Positions 12,481 to 24,697 of a DNA stretch of 64,000 nt are shown here, in pieces; position 1 is the stretch's first letter, and every line of letters begins with the position of its first letter. The DNA is from Bryoerythrophyllum caledonicum (taxonomy: Eukaryota; Streptophyta; Bryopsida; Pottiales; Pottiaceae), in contig OZ020519.1 of the NCBI GenBank assembly GCA_963971425.1, positions 25,398,786-25,462,785 on the forward strand, given 5' to 3'. The notes under the pieces were generated by a model. It was not told the origin of the DNA. It saw only the letters and a program-made list of their open reading frames with translations, and ran no database searches. The position numbers were made by a program, and so were the translations under genes.

Positions 12481-12994
12481 GGTAGAGGCACCCAATTCTG
12501 ATCAGCCACCCAATTCCGACTAGTAGAGTATGCATGGCATGGTGCATGAAAATGAGAAATGCATGAAATGACCCAAAACCGATAACTCAAAATCTGGAAA
12601 CTCTAGTCATTATCGACATTGGTTCATGAAGTGTGCATTTGGTTGCTCCACCTCAATTGAGCTCTCATTGGTGGCCTTGCCTTGAAAGTTGAACAAGGCT
12701 GATCGGCATTGGGTACCCTCCATAAGTTGGTTATCTAGAGCATGTCTTCTCTCTTTTATTGGCATTGGGTGAAGGAGGGCACCAAATCTCACCTACTCTA
12801 GAGTTTGATTATGGGCTCCGGTGGTTAAGGGGCTTTTAAATTCTGTATCAATTCCAAATCTTTATGATTAAATTTGAATAAATATTTGTTGAGTTTCATT
12901 CCTAATTCCGCATCTTTCTACATAAATGTTTTTGACATACAATGTTGTTTGAGTTCCCAACTGGCATAAGTGATCGGAATTGGGTGCCTCTACC
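12481..12994. mobile_element. Tourist-like MITE, 514 bp
   Basis: Inverted ends GGTAGAGGCACCCAATTC (left; the matching word on the right is read from 12994 backwards) are flanked by TTA on both sides (12478-12480 and 12995-12997). A 3 bp TTA target duplication is characteristic of PIF/Harbinger-derived Tourist MITEs. The arms match over about 25 bases with one mismatch. No coding capacity. It lies upstream of the tubby-domain exons, possibly inside that gene's 5' region. Confidence 0.6.
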
Positions 12995-13718
12995 TTATTG
13001 GTGAACCTATGGTCTAAATGTTGGATCAGATGTACATGGAATACTTCCGATTTGATTTTAGCAAAGTGGATGTAACAGGTGATAGGTGAATGCACACAGA
13101 ATGAACGGGTCCCAAGGCTTGTCCTCCTACAAAAGAAAAGGACTCGCTCTTTATCAGGTTTCATCCCCGCACACAATCTCATTACATGGATCACATCAAA
13201 TTCATATTAAAAAGCAATCAACTAGGGTTCTAAATGTCCATCTCCTCTTCATTGAGGTCACATTTTGGGACTCATGTACAATATTTTACACAATAACAAA
13301 CAATGATTGTCTCTTGTATAGGTTTGGTCGCAAGTAATGACTTCTTTATTAATTGTCCCCTCACTCCTTCAAGCATGAATCTGCCACCATCATGTACAGG
13401 AAGGTAAACAACCTTCTTGCTATTATGCTTCCAGATCTTAAAGTTTTCAAAATATTATCGAAGAATATATATATTAGCAGTTTTCATATCATCAACTGTA
13501 GTATTGCTCTTTGTATTTTTTTCTCTTCTCATGTGGAAAATCTAACATCTGCCATTTTGCGTTTACATAATAGAGCCTACTTAGGATTTAAATATTATTT
13601 AGAACGTACCCGTTGAAAGTTGTGCACAAAAGTGCCAGTGGTGACAAAAACTGCCAGTATATCAACATAGCCAACATGTGAAAACTACCAACATTGATTC
13701 TTTTGAAGAATTGGTTTG

Positions 13719-16700
13719 ATGGATGTGATGGTCAGGGGTGCAACTGTGGCACAGAGGGTTCCCATGACTCCTCAGACTCCAAAAACCAACCTTATGACTC
13801 CAAGGACGCCTCCGAAGCAGATCCTTGCAGACAGCTTGCGTGCACAATTTACACCCCACATCTCCACTAAGGTTTGCACTTCCAGACCTGGATGTGAAGA
13901 ATTAATGCTAAGAGATGGAAAAAGCTTTCATTATCACCCGAGGCTTGCATTATTAGTACTAACTTCAGTTGTGACGAGATGTATATATCAAGAGCTAAGT
14001 ACGGATTTTTTTTGCTCCATGCTATGTTCGTTATATTGGTAGTTTTCACATCGCCAAATGTGCTTCTCTCTTTGACCAGTTTTTTCTAAAACCGTAAATT
14101 GCACTTGAAATCTGCATGTAGAAAGCTTTGCAGAAAAGTGCCGATCATATTGAAAACCGCTACTATTTTGAATATTTCCTCTTTCATGTTTTCTCATGAG
14201 CTGAAACTTTGTGGTTGTAGAGTGGGGGTGAAATGGCCAGGAGAGGAAACAGGGCAGGTGAGATACTGGGAAGAGTCATAGACGGGCGAGACTGCTACAC
14301 CGGCAACAACCAGTTGCAGACTCCGAGGGACTCCCTTCACCAAAGCGTATCAAATGACGCCACCGACGGTGGAATGGCCACTGTAAGTGCTATGTACATC
14401 ATCCGTGTCCCCTACCACACCATCAAAAGTTGCTCTCTAGGAGTGAAGACATAAGTGAACATAGAATTAGTGAATGCTTGATCGTGCAGGAGTTGGAGAA
14501 GAAACTTCAAGAGCAAGGGTTGCCTCTTGTGTATTGTCCGGAACCGAGATCATGTGAGAACAGGCGGTTGGGAAATGTGGCAAGCATGATAACGGATCTT
14601 CGAGTGTTTCTTATTCGTCCTGTCCCTGAGGACTACGGGCCCATTGAATGCTATATACGCCGTCATGTCCATGCTAAGTGGTTGACTCCAAGGTCAGATC
14701 TCTTCCCCTCTATTTTCACGTTGCCAGTTGTGTTGTAATTTTTTCTCTTCTCGTGTACTGAATTTTGTAGAAAAGTGCCAGTGGTACTGAATACCGACAT
14801 GACAGATGTAACCATGTTTGTGTATTTCCCATGATCTTCAAATCATTCCTGAGAAGGTGCTATGGCCAGTTGGTAAGATTTCTCTTGCGCTCATATTGTG
14901 AATGGCGCTGAAACAGCTACAGGTTGTATCTCTCAGAAGGAGACCGGTTTCTACTGTCTTCAAAGAAACGAAACAAGACCAAGAGCAACTACACTATATC
15001 CCTTGACGAAAACGACACTTCTAAACAATCTGGAAACTACTTTGGCAAGGTGTGCTATCTTTCAATTGGATTGATGAAGAGTCGTTATAACGCAAATAAT
15101 GTTGATTAAGGTCGAGCGTATTTCATTGAATAGAAAATCCCGGTTAATAGTGTGGGTCTAGAATGCTCTATAATAAGTAACATTTCACTTTTCCTCCATG
15201 TTTTGGTTTACAGCTACGGGCTAATTTCGTCGGTTCGGAGTACTGGTTTTATGATAAGGGGAGTCCTCCTATGCAAGCCGCAGGTGTTGGGTAAGTCTAC
15301 ACTTCATTTTTACTTTCTTAAATACATTTTTCTAAAAATACTTCAAAGCAAAGTTCTTTTGGTGCAAAGGATATATTTTTGAACAAAATGTGATTTTAAA
15401 AACTATGATTATATGGATCGTACATCAAAAGGATGTGATGTATTTTTTGACTGCATATTTTATATGAATATTTTGTGTTGCATCCTGGTTTACAGTATCA
15501 ACACCCGTTAATTCCTTGTGGCTGAACCTTACGATGGCAGGCCTGCGCGGCTTCCCACTACAAAGAACAGGGTAGAAATGGGTGCAGTCAAGTACCATGT
15601 CAATGTGCTTGGGATCGCGGGACCCCGCAAAATGACTGCCTTCATACCGTCATTGCAGGAGGATGGGAAACCTCATGTATTTCCTCCAGCTGCGGACTGC
15701 GGACCGGTGATTTTGGATGACTACAAATGTGGTCAATACCGAGATAAGATGATTATCATGCACAACAAACAACCCCACTTCAATAAACAGGTGCCTCATT
15801 GTTCGTTGCATGTCTTTCGTGAGGTTGAAAAAGTAGAAAATTATGATCTGGTTTTCCAATGCAGCCTGCATTCTGTTGTGTGTGTCCTCGCTTTACTTTC
15901 ATAACTGTAATGACATATATATTCATTGTATCGATGTACGTATATTCATTGGATGGGCAGCTTGGAGCTTATTGCCTCAATTTCAATGGCCGGGCGACGA
16001 AACCATCTGTCAAAAACTTTCAGGTGAGTTGTACTCAAGGCGAAGACACAAAATGGCTATATTCGTTCAATTGGCAGTATTCACTAGAATAGGCAGTCTT
16101 GAGTAATACCTTCTAGATGCAAATACTGAATGCAATTGAATAGTTTTAAGTTTTTTTATACCATTTCTGTATTCTAAATAGGAAATGCACTACAGCATGA
16201 GTAGAGGAAAGAGTACCACAAATCGGTGAAAAAGAGATCAAACATATGGCAATGTGAAAACCGCAAATATTTAACGAATATAGCCCTCATTATTGCCTTA
16301 CATCTATTCATGTTTCCAAGGTGTGGCCTAGTTTTTCACCTTCAAATGATATCATGTGAGTTTGGCATGTGCAGTTGGTTGCAGACTCGGACCCAGACAC
16401 TGTGATCCTTCAGTTTGGCAAGGTGAAAAATTGAAAGGCTTTCCTCATCTTCCTCACATTGTGCATGATTTGCTTGAGTTTGAAGCTCGTTTTGACATGT
16501 TACCTTGATCATCTCTTTTGAGCATTTCAGATCGGGAGGAATCTCTTCACGATGGACTACCAGCACCCCATGTCAGCCTTGCAAGTACGAATCATAAACC
16601 TTCCACACGTTCTGTCATCAACATATGCTACACGTTCTTTACATCATGTCCTTGACGGGTACTTTCAAATGCAGGCATTTTCCATTTGCCTGTCGAGCTT

Positions 16701-16725
16701 GGACCCAAAGCTAGCGTGTGAATGA
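13719..16725 (+). CDS. Tubby-like protein (tubby C-terminal domain, no F-box seen)
   Basis: Exons: 13719-13871, 14221-14382, 14490-14692, 14923-15049, 15214-15290, 15541-15790, 15961-16023, 16375-16422, 16531-16584, 16675-16725; about 395 residues with every phase consistent. The N-terminus is rich in Thr-Pro (VPMTPQTPKT, TPRTPPK). The tubby barrel follows: MITDLRVFLIRPVPEDYGP, RYRLYLSEGDRFLLSSKK, the basic cluster KKRNKTKSNYTISLD (the phosphoinositide-binding region of the family), GKLRANFVGSEYWFYDKG, VEMGAVKYHVNVLGIAGPRK, LNFNGRATKPSVKNFQ, ILQFGKIGRNLFTMDYQHP and the family's C-terminal signature SALQAFSICLSSLDPKLACE. Most plant TULPs carry an F-box before the barrel; none is visible here or in the upstream candidate exons. 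Known tubby domains tether proteins to PI(4,5)P2 membranes. The start at 13719 is the first in-frame ATG; an N-terminal extension through upstream exons is possible. Confidence 0.9.
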
Positions 16726-17471
16726 ATTAGACGCCCAACTGCCAACATGCTCTTAACACTCCTGTGCATGTTAGGCGTCATGTTACCCTTCACATGTAGA
16801 AAAAGCACTGCACTTTCCTGATTCAACTCCTAGTGTCTTTGGATGAAATCATTCAATAGGGGTGTTAGAGTTGGCGTTCATAACTGCTAAACAGGAATAT
16901 CTGCCCAATCCCAAGCCACATAATCCTTACACGACTAAAATGTAGTGAGTTCTTGGATAACGTAGGAACCCTGCACCCCAAACAACTCATTGGCTTTCTC
17001 TTGTTTGAAGCGAAACACTGGTATGCCCCTTCAAGTGTGTGCAACTTGCAGGAAGATGCCTCATTCAAGTACATAAATAGCGTGTGAAACATGTGATGAA
17101 ATGCACACCAAATTCTTCACCAGAGCATCAGTTTCTTCAGAGATCAAGGGAATGCTCTTTGTGTGGTGCACAATAATATCTGTGCAGATTCAGCTTCTTC
17201 AGTTGTCAGCCTCATGGAATATACCAATAATTTATACTGTGAAGACAGTGCCTCCTCCGCATCGGGATTGCCAGAGAAAAATTAAAATTATGAAAGTTTT
17301 GAGATACATAAACCTCTCTGCAGATGAACAAGAAGGTAAGGCGATGATGGAAAAAAAGGTTCAGGATTTTCAATGACACTTGAAACCGTAAAAGAAGAGG
17401 CTGCAAATTGGGGAAGGCCTTACTCACATAATATCAATGACAGAGTAAGAATTGGTGTCTGTACCTCAGCT
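16726..17471. other. Convergent 3' region between tubby-like and AUX1/LAX genes
   Basis: The two neighbouring genes converge here, so this should hold both 3' UTRs. Short open frames on the plus strand (for example 17101-17376) are not recognised and show no conserved motif. No element ends were seen. Confidence 0.4.
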
Positions 17472-20296
17472 CTATTTGGGCGTGGGCTGAGGACATTGGA
17501 AACAGGAGTCAAAAAACCCAAAGGATTCTATCTGTCTTGCAAAGTTGGTGATGCTTGCCCACCCTCCGAACCCAATCCCTACAACCACAGTCCAAAGGAT
17601 GATGATTGAATTCAAGAGGAACATGAGTGACCACTTGGGCAGGAATGGAGGCAGCTGCACCGCTGAGTTCTGCACAGGAAACCAATGAAGATGAGAAAAA
17701 TCATTAAACAACAGATCTCTTGTTCAGTAGAGCTTTTGGTACAAGTATTTTCACCTGGCGCGCCGACTTGGTGCGGTACGTGATGAGAAAGGCAGCCAAG
17801 GGAATGATGTACACTGCAACCGTGACCAAGAATGCGCCCATGACGGAGTTGATGGGCCCAAAGAAGGGCACCGCCAGGGCCAGAAACCACATCACCCCCA
17901 CCACGGGAACTCGGACCAGCACCCGCAGCGGAAACATCCTGGTGTGCACCCCTGCTGCCTTCTCGCACACCAGAAACACAGGGTGGCTGAACAGCACAAA
18001 TCCCATGGCCTGCATGCGCAACTTATGAGGATCATAATAGAGAAGGGACTGATGGATTAACATGTTTAAGTGAAGCAGTCTGACAGAGGAAAGGGATGCA
18101 TATAGAGAAGGTTGTGATGATTTTCTTACTTGGTGCACAACCATGGATGCAATGGCGACAGTCCGCCACCCACTCACTGGCAGAACAGCAAACGCGTTGG
18201 AGCGCGTTCGCAGCACATCCCCATACGCCCAGTACACTGACACCGCGCTTGGGATTGTGACACACAATGTGTAACAACACACCAAAATGTACACAAACTT
18301 GAACCTGGATGGCCGTCTCATGGACTCCAGAATCTCTCTGCATTTTGAGATTACATATTTCATTAGAAAAGTCACGGTTGGAAAAAGAAATCATTCGTAG
18401 AATTTGTTACCACAAGTTTTGATAAGAAACCTCCTCGTTTTAATCAAAACACAGTTCATTCCTCACTCTTGATAGTTTTTAGGCTTGGCAGTAAATCCAG
18501 TAAAAACTAGGTAGAAGTAGTTTTCGCTGCCTTGGAGAGGTGATGTTGTATTGTGAATCTGAACCCCAGGCGAAGATTCATCGTACTCTTCCATACCTAA
18601 TCAGGATTTACCACCAAGCTCTTCCATGTCCAAATTTACCTATTAAGAGTGAGGAAAGAGCAGTATCATCGATATGCAAGAAAAGGGTATCTTATTGAAA
18701 CTTTGGGTGACTTTACAAAGAATTCTAGAAACTCTGCAACTGTGATGGATAAGGTTTAGGGTCACGTACATGGTGATGCCATGCCCTCCAAATGCAAACA
18801 AAATGTTGGTTGCGCCTGTGAAAAACTCCACCCTATCTTGTGCACCTGTGTGCCTTACACCAGGTGCCTGTAAACAAAAGGTGAATTATAAGTCGAATAA
18901 AGCTCGGCCTCTAGTATCCATTTAACTATGATAGGTTAGATTTATTTGTGAATGTTTGGGTGAGTATTCAAATGACTCTGTTGATCAGTAAGAACTTGGT
19001 GGCGCATGGCAAGGACGCCGGACCTGTTCAATGGAGAGAGATGCAATGAACATGTAGAGGGAAGTGATGGTGGTGGTGAGAATGCCAATCACAGCGCCGG
19101 AGCGGAAGTGGCCATAATCTGGAACAAACACAGCCAGAAATGCCACCCCTCCCACAATGTATTGCCACTCTCGCTTATTCAAACTTGCATTCGCGTAGTA
19201 AAGATCACTGCAAATCCAAATCACAAAGGGCACTGAGAAAACCTAGAGGTTAAATTCGTTATGTTGGTGACTCTGTGCATAACTTATCAGTCCTGTGTTG
19301 ATGCAGCAATGTCATGTTAGATTTAAAACAGTAGGACAGTGAAAGCCGGAAGAACTGAAGTTTCAATCATGAAGGAAGAAGGCTTCTTGAAAAAAAGGAC
19401 TCACCTGGCCGATGCAATGAGCTGAATGACGGATGCAATGGCGAGCGACAGAATGACAAAGAGGTAGGTGAGTTTGGCGCCCCATTTTCCAACCAACCCT
19501 CCAATCACTTCATGATACTGCACAGCAAACCCTTTCTCACTGTTAAATTTTCATATGACAACACTACCACCAACCCTGTCGTTGCTTTCGATTACTGTTT
19601 TGAAGTAGGTGCGTCCACCAACTAAAAAGAGGTGAGTCCACATGAATGATTCGTGTGGACCTGGAGAATGTGGCGCTCAGGAGGCGCTGTCCCTTGGGAG
19701 ATGGCCCTGGCCTTGAACTCCATGTAGAGCCACACCAGCAGGTACACCGACCACGCGCCCAGCACGTTGTAGAGTAGGATGAACGATACGCCCCATCCAG
19801 TTCCCATTTGCGACATCGTGTAGGGCAACGTCAACACCACTTGCCCAATCTGCACAATCAATCCAACCACAAATTCAATGGAGTTGGACTTCGCTGTCGA
19901 TTGGAAACTTCTAAAGCCAGGCTCTCCAAAACCATTGTGAACCTCGAACTCTCATTCGGCAAACAAGTTTCTATCTACACAGGTCACCAGTCTGGCTAGC
20001 CTCAAGTTGGAACACGGGATGTGAGGCTTGGAGGAGAGCTTGCGTCTGCACCAGAGCAAAGCTTCTGAATGCAAGTGTTTGGGCCGTGAATGCAATCAGA
20101 CCTGGGCAGCAGACGCCACGAGCCATGAATCAAACACGGAGCCGCCCTGCCACAGCACCATAGATGGCACCCAACTGCCAGGCTTCGATCTCCATACTGA
20201 TCCAGCTTGCCCCAAGCTCCCACTGTCGCCATTTCCGTGCTCAGGAGCTGCCGAAGACGTCTCCAGAACTTCAGTGCTCGTCGCCATCACCGACAT
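17472..20296 (-). CDS. AUX1/LAX auxin influx carrier
   Basis: Proton-coupled auxin importer of the plasma membrane (AAAP family). Exons in transcription order: 20296-20102, 19849-19661, 19517-19405, 19207-19024, 18867-18770, 18337-18130, 18009-17755, 17669-17472. They sum to 480 codons (479 residues), the usual AUX1 length, with all phases consistent. Family segments are in order: VLWQGGSVFDSWLVASAAQ, IGQVVLTLPYTMSQMGTGWG, WLYMEFKARA...HILQ, YHEVIGGLVGKWGAK, SVIQLIASASDLYYANASL, VEFFTGATNILFAFGGHGIT, RPSRFKFVYILVCCYTL, IPSAVSVYWAYGD, NAFAVLPVSGWR, VPFFGPINSVMGAFLVTVAV, and the C-terminus GFGGWASITNFARQIESFGF. About ten or eleven hydrophobic segments are expected and visible. The start at 20296 (MSVMATS) or the Met three codons on are both possible. 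No defect seen. Confidence 0.95.
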
Positions 20297-22353
20297 TCAC
20301 TGAAACATGTGTCCTAGTAGCACTCAAATGACCATCAACTAGCACCCAAATCTGGTCTCAGGACCACTGCCGAAGGATTCAGCTTTCCACCTCTCATATA
20401 ATTATTGCACAGGCTCTGAAGCTGGACCCTACTCAAACGCCAATTATCGGAAATGAAATCCAAATTTCACAGTCACGGCAGTGCTGTAGGTAAAGTCTGT
20501 CCTCTTCTGAAAGTTGCAATCAGCCCAGGTCTGTGAAGTCACTTCTCCAAACACATGTGTCGCAAAAAGTACGGTTGAAACCATCCCTCGTAACCCAGCG
20601 TCATTGCGCCATACTCTACCAACCTAGGACTTACTAACAGCTATTTGCTGCTCAACGTCCAATCCAACTAGCTCTGAATGCAGTTTATATCCACAACCAT
20701 GGCTGCAAACCTCTCGATTTCATGCAGACAAGATCTACACCGCAGCAAGTTGTATGATCAGGAACTTGCTAGAGGAGGATCATGCATCATGCAAGTCGAG
20801 GAGGACTGGCTGGATCACGGCAAGCTGTGTGTGAGGGCCTGAGCTGGACTCAGGTACAAGGTTGAACAGCAGTGGTCATGGATTGATGGATGTAACAAAT
20901 GCGCAGATGATGGGGCCATGAAACCACGTTTGGCATCATACGTGACATCATTGAAAACCAGATACTTACTATCTTATAACTGATATTCATTTTTATCTGA
21001 CTTTTTAGCTAGCATGTGCCATGGATGGCAGAGTGAGTGAGTTCATGGACGCTGCAGGTGCAAGTTGACTCACCTGAATGTTGCTGCTTCTGTGGCAGTG
21101 AATTGCAGTGGAGTTAGGTATTAAACTAATCATAGAGAGCTGTGCAGATCAAATCGTATGAGGTGGTTTCTCGTCTCATTATGGATGATATATTTTCTGA
21201 GCACCAACTTTGGAAGCTGGGTTGGTAGAATAGTCAGCTCCTTTTTCATGAGCATCTAATGCAGCAGCCATTTCATTCAATAACAGTAGGCTTGGGTCCA
21301 AAACAAATTACTTGCTCTCCACAATTGCAATATGTTTTTAAGCAACATCCATCAAGCCGAAAGCCACCCCTCATGACATCCATTGTGAGTAATAGCCATA
21401 GTCAACCTTGTCCATAGTAACTGACCCTTCAAATATCAGTCGCTCTCTATAGCAAGCGAGTTTTTATTAAAAACAAATCGAGCGTTGTTGTAAGGGTGTT
21501 GTAAAGGGAGTTGACTGTACCTAGGTTTGGGAAGTTAATTGGTGAATAAGGAGAGAAATTTGTAATTAAGGTTAAGAATAGATGGTGGAAATCCAGAGTT
21601 TGGATGTAAAATGGACACAACAAGCTTAATCCTTTGGTGCCCAGAAATGTTTCTCCAAAACCAAGATATGTGCTGATTTTTTTCTTTGAGCTAAGTTTGA
21701 TGGAGATACAATGCCTAATTTTAAAATCCAACCTTACAAAGTTGAATCCAAACCATGACCTCAACTTTGGGAGAATTTTGCACAACATCTAACGGTTAAC
21801 GGAAAAGATTATAGTGTTTGAAGTTACCGTATATTGGTAATGAAAATTGTGGACTTTGGAGGGTATACTACTTTATCCATCAATAGATTCTTGCAAGAAT
21901 TTCTATACTTTGAATAAAAGATGTTCACATATGCTCTAGGTCGATAGCTCTCATTGACATGTCATAGGTGAGGAAAACATTTATACATGATTATTGATGA
22001 TTTTTTACATTTGTCTACTTGATTGTATACAAAAATGTTCCAAACTTATGCAAATTAAAACAAAAGTTTCATATGCGATGAGAGAGATCAACAATCACAA
22101 AACAATGAAGAGTCTTTTAAAGAAAGATTTCAATCAAAATTTAAGACCAAAATCAGCTTGCATGTGTATAAAATACAACATTGTATGGTGCATGGTATTC
22201 ATTGTTTTTGGCTGTATTTGACATATTTTGAGTTGAAATCCTCGCTTTTCCATGAGTTCTATAACTCCAAATCATGATCTGTTTTTTGCAGAGTGTTCAT
22301 CTAATGTGTGGGCAAATATGAACTTCAAATTTCACAACCTTACTCCTCGTGGC
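20297..22353. other. AUX1/LAX upstream region and intergenic DNA
   Basis: Contains the promoter side of the AUX1/LAX gene. The first several hundred bases upstream of 20296 are GC-richer than the rest. No TATA box or auxin-response element is claimed. From about 21450 the DNA becomes AT-rich; it includes a repeat at 21930-22205 listed separately. No gene recognised. Confidence 0.4.
21930..22205 (+). repeat. Dispersed repeat, copy 1 (inverted partner near 36595-36850)
   Basis: This stretch matches, in opposite orientation, the stretch near 36595-36850. Shared words include GTTTACTTGATTGTATACAA (CTACTTGATTGTATACAAAA here) and GATCAACAATCACAAAACAA. Identity is roughly 80 percent by eye. No terminal repeats or coding function were identified, so it may be part of an old transposon or a lineage-specific repeat. 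Confidence 0.55.
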
Positions 22354-22626
22354 CAGGGAGAATTGACCCCCTCGCTTGTCCTTACTCGAGGTGGGCCTCG
22401 TCTTGGTTGCATAGGGTCATTTTTCTGGCCCTCTTATTTTGGGGGGTCCAGAGGCTTTCTAGGATTATTTTTTGACAAATTTGGGGCCTACGGCCATTGT
22501 TTACCCTATTGGTGCCTATCTTGCTATAAATAGGGCCCCATCTAAAAACAAAATGGGGGCCAGGTTTGGCCCCACCACCTAGTGGCCCCCTCGGGTAAGG
22601 ACGAGTGAGGGGGTCAATTCTCCCTG
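22354..22626. mobile_element. Small MITE with CAGGG ends, 273 bp
   Basis: Inverted ends CAGGGAGAATTGACCCCCTC (left) and the near-identical reverse complement (right) extend to about 37 bases, including GTCCTTAC.CGAG. CAGGG termini are typical of hAT-derived MITEs. The flanks show an imperfect 11-base direct repeat (ACTCCTCGTGG at 22342-22352; ACTCCTTGTGG near 22630-22640), longer than the 8 bp hAT duplication and closer to Mutator-like elements. The superfamily is therefore open. The interior is GC-rich and non-coding. Confidence 0.6.
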
Positions 22627-24697
22627 CCCACTCCTTGTGGATTACATGAAATTGAGTTTTAACACCTAAATTGTTCCATTTTGGATCTCCAAGACACCAA
22701 AGGTGTAGGCGCAGTGAAGTTGAAAGTAAATAAAGTTATTTCTATTTGACCAAAAACTGAGACTTTTGGGTCCTGCCTATTATCCATATTACTTTAGACC
22801 AGTAGGCTGGAGAAACCACTTTTACACTTTTACAAAGCAACTTTTACAATTCAAGGACATGATGAGAGTCATGGTCTAAAGTGAGGCATGAACTGTAGGT
22901 AGAACGAATGCACTTTCTAGTTAACATGGCACCAAGGTTGATTTCAGGGTCGACCTCATGAGCATTGCAACCATCCTCATGCTCCTAAGCGTCCCTCCCT
23001 TTCTCCTCTCCTTAACCCTTTAGGGACAAGAGACCTATTGTTCTCACTTTTGAAGTAATCTGCAAAATACCGATAGTTCCTTGCTGTATAATCCATGAAC
23101 TCTCAAAACATGCGTGGATTTGTACGCTTCTGGCGAATGCACCCAGACGTTGAGGTTGTTGACTTTTGCAAGTTGAAATATCAACTTTTCTGAGCCATAA
23201 TATGAGATCCTCATCCCCACCCATCTCCTCCAACTCAGCCAGAATCCTACTCCACCAATGCCAAATCTGGATTCTACACTAACAAAATATATGAGGATAA
23301 GGTCATACGATCTGGGGTCAGAAAAAAACAGGAAGATAGTAGCTTGGCTCGAGGACAATGACAAGAAGCCAAGCAGCACCTTACTCGCTCGGTTACAGTG
23401 GCATGGCAGAACGCAGAAGAAAAATAAAACCGCACCAGAATTACCAGCAGCCTGTAGCAACATTTGTACAGTAAAAACACACACAATGGAGTAGCAGCTG
23501 TTCAACTATGGTTATCAACACCAAGCAATCTTCACTTACACAGGATCAATATTCCATTTGGATGAGCATGAAACAGTTGATGACCACATCATGAGCCAGC
23601 CTGATTCTGAGTTAGAATTAAGTGGCGGCCTCTTCCAAAGTGGGGACTTGACATCCAAAGCAAGAATGGCAACCATCACATCACTTTCACAATTCTGTAC
23701 GCAATGCTGTAATACAGCAGCAGCTTGGAATGAAGGGCAGTGCCATGATCTAGTCTGTCTTGCATATTGACCAAAATCACTGGAGGAAAGGACTTCGTGA
23801 GTCAGGAAGCGTTACAATTTCGAAGGCCACAACCCATAGTTGTAAAAGAATAGGAAAGAGTACCTTGTTTGAGAATGCCATGCCGGATTAAATCCCAACC
23901 GATTGGCAAGCTGCATCCATCCACTGTACATTGTTATGCCAAACTGATTAACAAATGTCAGAGAGGTTTGTCTTGTCTATTGACCAGCTAGCTCTTGGAC
24001 TTATTTCCACCTCACAATGGCCGTCCTCCTGATATGATCTTCACAAGTACAATGCCACATATTAAGATAGCAAACTTTTCAGATTCATTCTCTCTCATCC
24101 TCAGTTTGTATTGTCAGCACCTAATGGCCAGCAGCTGAAGGATAAAACGACATCTCCTGAAGAGGACAGGAGATAACCCAAGGAGAAAAAACAAATATTG
24201 TTAGAACCTGGCTGCAGACAGGCTACGTCCAAAGATGAAATCTTTAATGAATAAAAGTGAGCTCTCACTCACAAAAATAGATCCCGACATGCTTGTCTGA
24301 CCCAGGCAAACACACAATGGCGTGCTCTGCAGTTACAATGCATGTCCAAGAATAGGAACACCTATAAACACATAAATGATTATGATAGAATCACAAGTAA
24401 GAAATGAATCAGGGACCTACTGTTCGGCCCACAGGAAGTGATTATACCTCCTCAAATGGTATCTAATGGCTAAAGTAAACACAGAATGAGCTGCACATGA
24501 AGCCCTATTAACAGAAGGTTACCTTCTAAAACTCCATGTGCTCGGTACCGTTCGCAGCTTGACACTTGAATCAAACTTGCAACAGTCGAAGAATTGTCTC
24601 CACTTTGGGACACTCAAACCATGAAGTTTGCTTCTCAATTTTTATACATTTTACGAAACGCCATGGTTGGTGTGAAAACTAAGGTCAGTCTCATCAG
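22627..24697. other. Kinesin-4 downstream region, no gene recognised
   Basis: Open frames on both strands in 23000-23500 are short, overlapping and without a recognised motif. The 24200-24697 part lies immediately downstream of the kinesin stop codon (reverse strand) and probably includes its 3' UTR. A TTAACCCTTTAGGG word near 22993 resembles the TTAA-MITE ends elsewhere but has no partner. Confidence 0.4.

Noticed and set aside
17101-17609. Plus-strand frames opposite the AUX1/LAX terminal exon
   Set aside because: They overlap the well-supported reverse-strand last exon or its 3' flank and match no family.
22993-23015. TTAACCCTTTAGGG word resembling a TTAA-MITE end
   Set aside because: The word is itself near-palindromic, and no partner end or interior similarity was found.
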